DNA from: Prevotella melaninogenica
Lineage (GTDB): Bacteria > Bacteroidota > Bacteroidia > Bacteroidales > Bacteroidaceae
Reading direction: 5' to 3'
Assembly (NCBI RefSeq): GCF_013267595.1
Contig: NZ_CP054010.1
Coordinates: 806,001-870,000 of the forward strand
Length of the DNA: 64,000 bases
Every line of letters starts with the position of its first letter. Position 1 is the stretch's first letter. Shown here in pieces: positions 7,381 to 16,112 of this stretch. The translations under genes and the position numbers were made by a program. The notes beneath the pieces were generated by a model that had not been told where the DNA came from, made no database searches, and saw only the letters and a program-made list of their open reading frames with translations.

Positions 7381-9456
7381 TTACTTCTGATTGACGATGA
7401 TTTCATCTGTGAAAATCCATGCGCCTTTCTCGCGAGGGAGTGCCTTCACACGGACATAACGACCTTTGACATCTCCTTTCCACTTGTAAGGATAGACGAG
7501 ATAGTCCTCTGAAGCCTTAATACCGGGGCGTACTGTGTCAATCGTCTTGAAGTTCTTACCATCCTCTGACACCATCAACTCGATTGTCTCTGGCGTATAG
7601 ATAACCGATTCATAGAGGTGCATAAAGTCAACACGAACGTCACGTATGTCCGTAACTCTACCCATATCAACTACTACATCCACACCAGTACTGTCGATGA
7701 AGCCCTGCCAACGGCCCTCAAGATAGCCCCAGTCACCACGCAAACCATTGGTCAGTGTGTTATCACCTTCGGCACGATACTTCTCTGCATATCGTCCTAA
7801 GTAAGTGACAGGCTTACCCAATGCCTCATGCTGTGTCACACTACGGCTTTCGATACGTGAGCCCTTTTCCTTTGAAAGGTCAAAGGCATTATAGCCCGCA
7901 CGCTTCAGTCGGTCTACATTTACGACTGCTCTCTTGCGGAAGTTGTCGTAACCGGTGCGCTTCTTTGTCCAACCTGTCTCTGCCAAAGCAAACAAACGAG
8001 GATAGAGCATATACTCTAAATGGCTTGGCTCAGCGATGAACTCGGTCCATACACACGCCTGAACACCATCCATATATTTCTCAAGATTGCTTCCTTTGTA
8101 CTCTGCAGGGATTGGCTCATAGTTGTAAGTCTTATCCAAACGAGTATATCCGCCCTGTGCCTTTGGCTGTTCCATCGGATTGTCCTGATACATATTCAGA
8201 TAATAGAACTGCTGTGGTGCCATCACTACATGGTGCTTACTTGTTGCAGCCTCAATACCTGCTTCGGTTCCACGCCATGACATCACGGCTGCGTTAGGAG
8301 CCAACTTACCTTCCATAATCTCATCCCAACCGAGGAGTTTACGACCATTACGGTTCAAGAATTCTTCCATACGATGGGTGAAATGGCTCTGCAACTCGGC
8401 TACATCTTTTAAGTGATTCTCCTTCATCACCTTCTGACAATCAGGACAAGTCTTCCATGTGCGGCGCTCTGCCTCGTCTCCTCCGATGTGGATATACTTA
8501 GAAGGGAAGAGTTGCATTACCTCTTTCAACACGTTCTCCATGAAGCTATAGGTGGCTTCCTTACCTACACAGAGGTCTGACTGTGTATAAGGTTTACCTG
8601 TACATGACAACTCTGGGTAGGCATAAACAACCTCATCACTATGACCAGGCATCTCTATCTCTGGGATTACCTCAATGTGGCGCGCAGCTGCATAGCGTAC
8701 GATATCCTTGATATCTTCCTGTGTGTAATAGCCACCGTATGCTCCCTGCGTATTCTTATGACAATACTTGCGGTCGTTATCCATCCACCACTTTGTCCAA
8801 TCAGACTGTGTGCGATAAGAGGCTTCATCGGTCAAACGAGGATATTTCTTCACCTCCATGCGCCATCCACCACCATCGGTGAGGTGCCAGTGGAAGCGGT
8901 CGAGTTTGAAATAAGCCATCGCATCAATCTGCTTCTTCAAGAAGTCCTTTGTCCAAAAGTGTCGAGAGCAATCGATCATCAAACCACGATAAGCGAAACG
9001 AGGGGCGTCCTTCACCTTTACACAAGCTATCTGGCCATCCTTTTCGAGCTGGCGAACGGTTTGCAAACCATAGAACAAGCCTGTTGGAGTCAGTGCCTGA
9101 ATAGTGATACCCTTTGGTGTTACCTCCAATTCATAGCCTTGCAGACGTACGCTGTCCATAGCCTGTGCTGCCTGCTGGGCTGTTCCCTTACAAATCAAGC
9201 GGAAAATACCCTGCTTAGAAGGATTCTTTGCGTATGCTAATGGATGCTTCAGCACCTCAGAAGTGTACTGATTCAACACCTTAAAATCACTACCTGTAAG
9301 ATTGGTCACAATCTTTGTACCCTTATTCAGCTTGAATTGACCCTTCAAAAGGCTGATATTCTCAGGTTGTGGGATGATGTTCTGAGCTGCAACAGGCATA
9401 GAAACAGCTGCTGCAAACAACAGGAAAACTGCACTCAAAAGAACTTTTTTTCTCAT
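7381..9456 (-). CDS. GH20 beta-N-acetylhexosaminidase with C-terminal discoidin-like domain
   Basis: A 691-residue exo-acting hexosaminidase removing terminal GlcNAc or GalNAc. Signal peptide to about residue 24; GH20b N-terminal domain; TIM barrel with the catalytic pair Asp327-Glu328 in HIGGDEA. The mechanism is substrate-assisted through the N-acetyl group. The last 130 residues (VRVDFMHLYES onward) look like an F5/8 type C carbohydrate-binding domain. It lies between the two GH92 genes, fitting stepwise removal of GlcNAc and mannose from glycoprotein glycans. Confidence 0.93.
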   Translation of the reverse strand: MRKKVLLSAVFLLFAAAVSMPVAAQNIIPQPENISLLKGQFKLNKGTKIVTNLTGSDFKVLNQYTSEVLKHPLAYAKNPSKQGIFRLICKGTAQQAAQAMDSVRLQGYELEVTPKGITIQALTPTGLFYGLQTVRQLEKDGQIACVKVKDAPRFAYRGLMIDCSRHFWTKDFLKKQIDAMAYFKLDRFHWHLTDGGGWRMEVKKYPRLTDEASYRTQSDWTKWWMDNDRKYCHKNTQGAYGGYYTQEDIKDIVRYAAARHIEVIPEIEMPGHSDEVVYAYPELSCTGKPYTQSDLCVGKEATYSFMENVLKEVMQLFPSKYIHIGGDEAERRTWKTCPDCQKVMKENHLKDVAELQSHFTHRMEEFLNRNGRKLLGWDEIMEGKLAPNAAVMSWRGTEAGIEAATSKHHVVMAPQQFYYLNMYQDNPMEQPKAQGGYTRLDKTYNYEPIPAEYKGSNLEKYMDGVQACVWTEFIAEPSHLEYMLYPRLFALAETGWTKKRTGYDNFRKRAVVNVDRLKRAGYNAFDLSKEKGSRIESRSVTQHEALGKPVTYLGRYAEKYRAEGDNTLTNGLRGDWGYLEGRWQGFIDSTGVDVVVDMGRVTDIRDVRVDFMHLYESVIYTPETIELMVSEDGKNFKTIDTVRPGIKASEDYLVYPYKWKGDVKGRYVRVKALPREKGAWIFTDEIIVNQK

Positions 9457-9612
9457 AACGTGAGTATAAATGTCGATTTTATTTTTTTATTATTTGTTTT
9501 TACTTAATATCTCTTTCTTCGATGGCTGTAGGCTGTCTATCTTCTTATCTGCGGTCGTTTAATACCTTCCTGATAGTAGACTGCCTTTCAAATTGCCACC
9601 TTCTTGTTTCGT

Positions 9613-9690
9613 GTTAAGCCTCCGCACCAAATGTGCTAAGGCTCCGCACAACTCGTGCTAAGCCTCCGCACAACTTGTCCGAAGCGTTCG
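9613..9690. repeat. 22-base tandem repeat (GCTAAGCCTCCGCACAA)
   Basis: Three successive 22-base units with the form GCTAAGSCTCCGCACAAYTY precede a partial fourth that ends in a small hairpin (TTGTCCGAAGCGTTCGGACAA). It sits in the 340-base gap between GH92 and GH20. A related GCTAACG...CCGCAC hairpin occurs at 49280-49319. Confidence 0.7.
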
Positions 9691-9797
9691 GACAAGGATA
9701 GAAGACGGCAAACAATGTCTGTTTTTATCATTACATATAATGTAATAAGACATTAAAGACCGTCGGAAGCGTGGGAGGTTTGATGGGTAGTAGTCGT

Positions 9798-12053
9798 TTA
9801 CTTTAGATAGAACTTCAATACGCCACCCTTCAAGAGTTCGTCATTCGTAATGCGATAGCGGTTCAAAGGCTTACCACCTAACTCTATCTTCTTAATAATT
9901 ACAGCCTCGTCATTTGGACGAACCGTCTCTATCACGAGGTTATCTCTGCCCCACTGTGCCTTATCCAAACGGATAGTCACCTTGTCAAAGACTGGCGAGG
10001 TGAGCGTGTAAGATGGATCACCCGGACAGTCAGGATAGAAACCTATCATATTAAATACCGCCCAAGCCGACATGGTTCCAGTGTCATCATTACCCGGGAT
10101 GCCCTCTGGTGCGTTCTTGAAATACTCCTTCAAGAGTCTGCGTGTCTGCACCTGTGTACGCCACTCATCGCCCTTGAAATAAGAGAAGAGGTAAGGATAA
10201 GCGATATCAGGCTCATTGGCAGGGTCGTAATAACCCTTGTCGAACACGCTCTGAAGCTTGTTTACAAAGTTTTTCTGTCCTCCCATGAGCTTTGCAAGTC
10301 CCATGACATCATGCGGAACATAGAAAGTATAGTTCCAAGCATTGCCTTCATGGAAGCCCGGAGATGGTTCAAAGTTCTCGCCTTGCTTAGGATCGAAAGG
10401 CTTATAGAAGGTGCCGTCTGGCATCAATGGGCACAACAAGCCAAACTCCTTACTGAAGTAATGGCGATAACCCAAAGCACGGTTGTGGAACAGGCGGGCA
10501 TCGTCTTTCTTACCCAATGCCGTAGCCAAACGTGAGAGGGCATTATCGGCAATATAGTATTCGAGTGCGTGAGAAACGGAATTGTCGAACTGCTCGTGCA
10601 AAGCTACATATCCCTTCTCCATATATTCGTCATTATCTGGGCGCAGAGGGTTCTCACTTCCCTTTGTCAAAGCCGACTTGCGGAACGCCTCGTAAGCCTT
10701 ATTGATATCGTAACCACGCAGACCTTTCAACCAAGAATCAGTGATAACAGGGATAGCTGGGTCACCTTCCATCGTGTAGGTTTCACGACTAAAGAGTTCC
10801 CACTTTGGCATCCAGCCATGCTCCTCGTACATCCCAATCATCGAACGAATCATATCACGCTGACGATTTGGATAAACCAACGTAAGTAACTGATGCACAT
10901 TGCGATAGGTATCCCACAGAGAGAAGACCGTATAACGATTGCCCTCCTTCACCGTGCGAATCTCATCACCCTCCATGGCAGGGTACTGTCCGTTGACATC
11001 CTGCAGGATATTTGGGTGGATAAGAACGTGATAAAGAGCTGTATAGAAGATGGTGCGCTCTGTCTTTGTACCACCCTCAACGAGGATGCGAGAGAGATCA
11101 TCATTCCACTTAGCACGCGCCTCAGCACGAATGGCGTCGAAGTTCTTTCCACGCTGTTCGGCATCAAGGTTCTCACGAGCGTTTGCCATACTTACGAATG
11201 ACACACCCATCTGCACCTCTACCTGCTCATCAGCCTCTGTGTTGAAGTTCATCCATACACCAATATCATCACCAGAGAGTTCCTTGTGATAGGTCTTATA
11301 AAGCTTATACTTGCCATTGTCGACATCCCACTCAGCCTCTACGCCTGTCATCGGACGCTGTTTCTTCCAATAGCCAGCCTCTGTAGGCTTCTTGCTGACA
11401 CGCATCACGAAGTAAATTGGGAATACAGCCTGTGGGTTATAACAGAATGTACCCTGCAGTTTCATACCCTCATACTCCGTATCGCTCACCTTCTTCACCA
11501 TGGCACCAGACTCATTTGTGAGTCCTTCACCGAGGTTCAGCAAGATATGACTTTCTCCTTTCGGGAATGTGAAACGTGCAACAGAACTGCGAGGAGTAGC
11601 TGTTACCTCTGTCTTCACATTATACTTTTTCAGATAATTAGAATAATAACCTGGGTGTGCAACCTCCTTTTCGTATGTACTTCCGTACTCCTTATAGTCT
11701 ACATTCAGCTTTCCTGTCGTTGGCATAAGCAACAATGAGCCTACCTCTGGACAGCCCACACCACTCAAGTTGACGTGAGAATAACCAGTAAAAAAGACAT
11801 TATGATATTCGTAAGGAGTTGACCACCAGCGTGCATCCTTGTCATATTTATTCAAATCGGAACCCATTACGTTGAATGGTACGACTGACATCAGTCCGTT
11901 AGGGCATACTGCTCCCGGATTGGTTGTACCAAAATTAGATGTTCCGATAAAAGGATTGACAAGGTCAACAGGCTCTTCCCCACCCTTACCAACCGCCTTC
12001 AGCGAGAGGAAAGACAAGGAAAGAAGTAGTACTAATAGGAATTTATGATTCAT
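9798..12053 (-). CDS. GH92 alpha-mannosidase, secreted (second paralogue)
   Basis: A 751-residue GH92 enzyme, clearly diverged from its neighbour. Signal peptide MNHKFLLVLLLSLSFLSLKA; N-terminal domain VDLVNPFIGTSNFGTTNPGA; catalytic region GNDDTGTMSAW from residue 654. Two GH92 genes in one locus usually split the work on different mannose linkages, which is family knowledge applied here by inference. It follows GH130 across a repeat-rich 210-base spacer. Confidence 0.92.
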   Translation of the reverse strand: MNHKFLLVLLLSLSFLSLKAVGKGGEEPVDLVNPFIGTSNFGTTNPGAVCPNGLMSVVPFNVMGSDLNKYDKDARWWSTPYEYHNVFFTGYSHVNLSGVGCPEVGSLLLMPTTGKLNVDYKEYGSTYEKEVAHPGYYSNYLKKYNVKTEVTATPRSSVARFTFPKGESHILLNLGEGLTNESGAMVKKVSDTEYEGMKLQGTFCYNPQAVFPIYFVMRVSKKPTEAGYWKKQRPMTGVEAEWDVDNGKYKLYKTYHKELSGDDIGVWMNFNTEADEQVEVQMGVSFVSMANARENLDAEQRGKNFDAIRAEARAKWNDDLSRILVEGGTKTERTIFYTALYHVLIHPNILQDVNGQYPAMEGDEIRTVKEGNRYTVFSLWDTYRNVHQLLTLVYPNRQRDMIRSMIGMYEEHGWMPKWELFSRETYTMEGDPAIPVITDSWLKGLRGYDINKAYEAFRKSALTKGSENPLRPDNDEYMEKGYVALHEQFDNSVSHALEYYIADNALSRLATALGKKDDARLFHNRALGYRHYFSKEFGLLCPLMPDGTFYKPFDPKQGENFEPSPGFHEGNAWNYTFYVPHDVMGLAKLMGGQKNFVNKLQSVFDKGYYDPANEPDIAYPYLFSYFKGDEWRTQVQTRRLLKEYFKNAPEGIPGNDDTGTMSAWAVFNMIGFYPDCPGDPSYTLTSPVFDKVTIRLDKAQWGRDNLVIETVRPNDEAVIIKKIELGGKPLNRYRITNDELLKGGVLKFYLK

Positions 12054-12055
12054 TT

Positions 12056-12262
12056 GGGTGGTGGATGTTGGATGTTAGGTGGTGATGAATAGTGGGTGAT
12101 AGGTAGTGGGTGTTAGGTGGTGATGGGTGTTAGGTGGTGGATGGTGGGTGGTGATGAATTGTGATGAAGCTATCATTATTTACTTCTAAGCAATTCATCA
12201 ACACTCAACACCTATCACCTATCACCTAACAATTCATCAACACCCAACACCCAACACTTAAC
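12056..12262. repeat. Long snap-back repeat of GGTGATGGGTGTTA words
   Basis: The left part (12056-12165) is a run of G-rich words (GGTGGTGGATG, TTAGGTGGTGATG). The right part (12193-12262) is a run of their complements (CACCTATCACCTA, CAACACCCAACACCC). Together they can form an imperfect hairpin of about 70 base pairs around an AT-rich loop. No coding potential is seen. Confidence 0.75.
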
Positions 12263-12265
12263 ACC

Positions 12266-13240
12266 TTATAATATACTATTGTTCTTTGTGAACTCTACGA
12301 TGTCCTTGATATAGCCAAATGCCATACCAACGACGGTATCAGCTGCGCCATAGTAAACGGCTACACGCTCACCATCCTGCAAAGCAGCACATGGGAAGAC
12401 AACGTTTGGCACGTCACCCTGCAACTCGTAAGGTGCATTTGGTGCAAGAAGATAAGGACGAGTACGATAGAGAACCTTCTCTGGATTGTCCTTATCAAGG
12501 ATAGCTGCACCCATTGAATAACGGAAACCATTACAAGTAGTGATTACACCGTGATAGAAGAGCAACCAACCTTCGTCTGTCAAGAAAGGAACCGAACCTG
12601 CACCAATCTTTGTACACTGCCATGCACTCTCTGGGAATGGAGTCACCTTCATTACGCAACGATGCTCGCCCCAGTACTTCATGTCAGGGCTAAAGCTGAT
12701 ATAGATGTCACCAAAAGGAGTGTGACCATTGTCACTTGGACGGCTCAACATCGCATACTTTCCATTAATCTTCTCTGGGAAGAGTACGCCATTACGATTG
12801 AATGGCAAGAAAGCATTCTCACACTGATAGAACTTCTTGAAGTCGAAGGTGTAAGCAATACCGATTGTTGGTCCGTGATAACCGTTACACCAAGTAATCC
12901 AATAACGATCCTCAATCCATGTAACACGTGGGTCGTACTTGTATTCTGACTCAATCATCTCAGTGTTACCAGCCTCAAACTTGATAGGCTCATGATTGAT
13001 TTCCCAGTTCACACCATCCTTACTGAAACCAGCAAAAATGTTCATCTGCACCGCCTTGTTATCGCAACGGAACACACCAGCGAAGCCATCCTCAAAAGGA
13101 ACAACAGCACTATTGAAGATACTGTTTGATGTTGGAATATGATAACGATCGATGATTGGGTTCTTTGAATAACGCCACATCACATCCTTGCATCCTTCTG
13201 GACGGTCCTCCCAAGGCAGAATATCTTTTAAACTTTTCAT
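12266..13240 (-). CDS. GH130 beta-1,4-mannoside phosphorylase
   Basis: A 324-residue GH130 phosphorylase with a five-bladed propeller pattern and no signal peptide, hence cytoplasmic. [14 protein letters not shown] carries the catalytic Asp (Asp103) characteristic of the family. Members cleave beta-1,4-mannosyl bonds with phosphate, releasing mannose 1-phosphate. The GH92, GH20 and sugar kinase neighbours favour Man-GlcNAc from the N-glycan core as substrate, as in the Bacteroides Man-GlcNAc phosphorylase group; mannan oligosaccharides are the alternative. It is the first gene of the cluster. Confidence 0.9.
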   Translation of the reverse strand: MKSLKDILPWEDRPEGCKDVMWRYSKNPIIDRYHIPTSNSIFNSAVVPFEDGFAGVFRCDNKAVQMNIFAGFSKDGVNWEINHEPIKFEAGNTEMIESEYKYDPRVTWIEDRYWITWCNGYHGPTIGIAYTFDFKKFYQCENAFLPFNRNGVLFPEKINGKYAMLSRPSDNGHTPFGDIYISFSPDMKYWGEHRCVMKVTPFPESAWQCTKIGAGSVPFLTDEGWLLFYHGVITTCNGFRYSMGAAILDKDNPEKVLYRTRPYLLAPNAPYELQGDVPNVVFPCAALQDGERVAVYYGAADTVVGMAFGYIKDIVEFTKNNSIL

Positions 13241-13298
13241 TGTAAATATAGTTTTATGCTTTTAGTTTTTATAAATGTCTATACATTATAAGTACAAG

Positions 13299-13306
13299 CA
13301 AAGTTA
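13299..13306 (-). promoter_or_regulatory. Possible -7 element of the glycan cluster promoter
   Basis: On the minus strand TAACTTTG fits TAnnTTTG and lies about 60 bases upstream of the GH130 start. A TTTG at the standard distance is not seen, so the promoter call is tentative. Confidence 0.4.
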
Positions 13307-13427
13307 GCTTTTTACTTCAACAAAAGGTAAGTTTTTACCATTCATTAAATAGGAAAAACACTTCTTAACAAGTGATGTTAAGAATCTGTTATTTAACCAA
13401 ACAAACATACTAAGAAAATAGCCGTAA

Positions 13428-13847
13428 TTACCGTTTAACCCAGTTCTGCACTTCCAATCCTTCTATACGTGCAAGGTGTTTTACATTCTCTGTTGCCACT
13501 GGAATCCCCAACGTAAGTGCCGTAGAGGCAATATAAAGGTCATTATCTTCTATCATTTGTCCCTTTCTTCGCAATACAGCTTTCTGACGACAGAACTCTT
13601 CGATACAAACAGAGAAAGGGATTATCTTAAGTTGGTTGAGCAAGTCTTTCAAAAGAGTACGGTTCTTTTCTGGATATGCACTACATTCTGCTCCATAAAG
13701 CAACTCAACAATAGAAATCTCAGACACACAACAGTTGCGCCACCCTGTTTCCAAGATGTGTTGCCGTACACTTTCATTCTTACGTAAGAGATGAATTAGA
13801 ACATTGCTATCAAGCAAAACCTGACCATGTTGGCTCTTACTTTTCAT
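13428..13847 (-). CDS. PIN-domain toxin (VapC-like)
   Basis: A 139-residue PIN-domain protein, predicted to be a Mg-dependent RNase. The acidic residues are in place: Asp13 in LLDSNVLIHLL, Glu48 in SIVELLYG, and Asp101/Asp103 in IEDNDLYIASTA. Length matches VapC toxins, which cleave specific tRNAs or rRNA. Its ATG overlaps the stop of the upstream gene (ATGA), the usual arrangement of antitoxin then toxin. The RNA target is unknown. Confidence 0.85.
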   Translation of the reverse strand: MKSKSQHGQVLLDSNVLIHLLRKNESVRQHILETGWRNCCVSEISIVELLYGAECSAYPEKNRTLLKDLLNQLKIIPFSVCIEEFCRQKAVLRRKGQMIEDNDLYIASTALTLGIPVATENVKHLARIEGLEVQNWVKR

Positions 13848-14122
13848 ACGCCTTCAAAGCTAATTGGTTCACTTGAACTGGAATTCTGCTTGATGATACC
13901 CATCAATTCTTCAGCAGTTTCGTTTCCTTCCCACTTCCCAAAAAACTTATTAAGCATTTCTTCTGTATAGGCTTCGTCAGACATTTCCTTACGTTCTTCC
14001 TCGAGTACAGAGTTAGTAAGTTTCACAGCTAAGCCCAACCGAATGTTCTTACTCATCGAACGCAATGCGTTCCAATACATACGTATCGTATTGTTCTCGA
14101 TGTTTGTCATTATGCCCGCCAT
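13844..14122 (-). CDS. Probable antitoxin of the PIN-domain toxin
   Basis: A 92-residue protein directly before the PIN gene and coupled to it by a four-base overlap. The N-terminus (IRMYWNALRSMSKNIRLGLAVKLTNSVLEEE) is helical and the C-terminus is acidic and disordered (SSSSEPISFEGV), as expected for an antitoxin that wraps its toxin. No clear named DNA-binding fold is recognisable. The assignment rests on position, size and shape. Confidence 0.7.
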   Translation of the reverse strand: MAGIMTNIENNTIRMYWNALRSMSKNIRLGLAVKLTNSVLEEERKEMSDEAYTEEMLNKFFGKWEGNETAEELMGIIKQNSSSSEPISFEGV

Positions 14123-14365
14123 AATTATACCTCCTGTTTATATTTTTCTGCAAAAATAATGCAAACGAGAGCAAAGAAAGCTTGCTTTCAATTTGCCGAG
14201 TGCAGCTTATTTTCTGCAAATATAACGTTTTCCTATGACAACTCCAAATCTACATCTTGGTTTTCACTTTCTTATTGTAAGTGATTAGGTGAAAAGAGTC
14301 TTACACTATTACGCTCACAGCATAAGAGAATAACAGACCTAAATCTAACAATACTTTTATTTCTG

Positions 14366-14450
14366 TTTGCTGTCATTTTAACATTTAGACAGAAACCCTT
14401 GTAAACTAACCTATTACATCTTCATTCAGAGTGACAGAAGTGACAGGAAA
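14366..14450 (-). repeat. 85-base inverted-repeat element, copy 1 (upstream of the toxin-antitoxin pair)
   Basis: Starts TTTGCTGTCATTTTAACATT and ends TGACAGAAGTGACAGGAAA, ends that are imperfect inverted repeats. Copies of 85-86 bases occur at 31339-31423 and, inverted, at 19982-20067. The TTTTAACATTT end points to the downstream gene in all three. The flanks 14123-14365 and 14451-14587 hold no gene. Confidence 0.75.
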
Positions 14451-14587
14451 ATTATTTTTAGCTTAATATTGGCATCTTATTCCATCTTTGAAAACTCTGA
14501 GGAGGCAGATAGATTTCTCATATAATATGTACTGATTTTTAAATTCCTTATACGCTGGCAACGATAACCGCACATGAAAAGAAAAAT

Positions 14588-15174
14588 AGTTCTTCCGTTA
14601 AATACGTAGACAGGTTAATAGAATGAGTTTAATCCACATACATGATATGATTAGCCTTAATTAAATGGTTTGATAAAGTGGGATAAACTACATGACAACT
14701 GTAATTAGGTGTGATGTTTATCTGGCTTCTACAAGCAACTTGTTCCCTTATTAATTGACGTTTGTAAACTATTTTCATGCAATTCAAAACCAAGACATGC
14801 TCTTTTGGCTTCTAAAAGACGCCTAATTGACTTGCTATAGGTGCCCTTTTGAAGTCTAACTAACGACCTTTTGAAGTCCAATTAAGCATCTTTTACCTTA
14901 CCACTTTATAACTAATTGATTTTCTTATGGTTACAAACTTGATTCATATATATATTTTTACCGTTGGTTATAGATATTTTCTTTGAGATTATGTAATGGT
15001 TTTTCAAATCCTTATCTGCATATTTTCGAAGTATAAAAAAAATGATTTTCAATATCAGAGGATAATAATAGGATAGATAGTTGACAATCTTAGCAATTTT
15101 TTTTGTTTAGCGAGTAACTTTGGTTCTTTCACTAAAGCAATACGAAAAGCGTCCACACATTTAGCAGAAGAACC
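14588..15174. repeat. Large repeat R1, complete copy with terminal inverted repeats
   Basis: A 587-base element. The left end TTCTTCCGTTAAATACGTAG and the right end (15151-15174) are inverted copies of each other with a few mismatches. The left arm (14612-14800), the central block of AAAAGGGCG-like words (14800-14890) and the right arm (to 15150) recur separately elsewhere in the window. There is no open frame of note, so it resembles a non-autonomous miniature transposon. Confidence 0.8.
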
Positions 15175-15272
15175 AAAAATAATTTAAACTTAAAGGGAAA
15201 TTCACTTGCTTTTTACAAAAAGATTTCGTAAAATTGTACTCGTTTTTGATTTACCTAATAGATAATATAACT

Positions 15273-16112
15273 ATGAATTCGAAGATTAAACTACTACTCA
15301 TTGCGCTAACCTTGTCGTTATCTGCAAATGCACAGGAAATGAAGGAACAGGATGTTTTTAAGCATACAGCAATCGACACAACGCAGTTGATTGTTTCTTA
15401 TGACCTAACCGTTAAATATGACCTATCAGGACAGAATAATCCTGACAATGAAAAGGTATATACTTACATCGGACGTAAGGTTTGCCAGAGCTTCGTGGAG
15501 AGTGAGCATAATGCCGACCTGCGCATGGCTAAAGCCTTTCTACGTAATGGGAAGCGAGGCTCAAGAGCATCTATGAAACTCGTGGCTAATGTTGGTGAAA
15601 CCTTTATTGGCTATCCAAAGGGAAAGACAACAGTTATTTACAATATGGACGGAGCGGGCTCTTACCTTTATCAAGAGACTACTCCGAAGATGCAATGGAA
15701 GCTTACAACCGAGCATAAAATGCTTTTAGACTACGATTGTACAGCCGCAACCTGTTCTTATCGTGGAAGAAATTATAAGGTATGGTTCACCACCAAGATT
15801 CCGCTTTCCTATGGTCCGTGGAAGTTTACAGGACTGCCTGGCTTGGTTATGGAGGCTGAAACCAAAGAGGGAGATTATCACTGGACGGTTACTGGCATAG
15901 AAAAGCCTAAGACAGCAACGCCTATCTATTTCCTTGACAGGAACTATGTAAAGACTTCTCGTGAGAACACACGAAAGCAAGAGAGGCTTTTGCTGAAAGA
16001 TCCTGCAGGCTACCTTGAGAGTTATGGCTACAACTTCACTACGACTAATTTCAATGGACAAGTTGTGAAACTAACGCTCTTTACATTCGACAATCCTTTG
16101 GAACGAGAATGA
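15273..16112 (+). CDS. GLPGLI family secreted protein
   Basis: A 279-residue protein from ATG 15273, chosen because a signal peptide (MNSKIKLLLIALTLSLSANAQ) begins there; a TTG at 15234 would only add 13 odd residues. The family signature occurs as FTGLPGLVMEAETKEGDYHWTVTGIEK. GLPGLI proteins are Bacteroidota-specific, exported and of unknown function, often beside TonB-type outer-membrane proteins. Here the stop overlaps the start of such a gene (ATGA), so the two probably act together. Confidence 0.88.
   Translation: MNSKIKLLLIALTLSLSANAQEMKEQDVFKHTAIDTTQLIVSYDLTVKYDLSGQNNPDNEKVYTYIGRKVCQSFVESEHNADLRMAKAFLRNGKRGSRASMKLVANVGETFIGYPKGKTTVIYNMDGAGSYLYQETTPKMQWKLTTEHKMLLDYDCTAATCSYRGRNYKVWFTTKIPLSYGPWKFTGLPGLVMEAETKEGDYHWTVTGIEKPKTATPIYFLDRNYVKTSRENTRKQERLLLKDPAGYLESYGYNFTTTNFNGQVVKLTLFTFDNPLERE

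Noticed and set aside
8641..9240. Plus-strand open frame of about 199 codons
   Set aside because: It lies entirely opposite the GH20 gene and has no protein-like features; it is a shadow of a conserved coding region.
11286..11738. 150-codon plus-strand frame opposite GH92
   Set aside because: Antisense to a clear glycoside hydrolase, with no recognisable domain.
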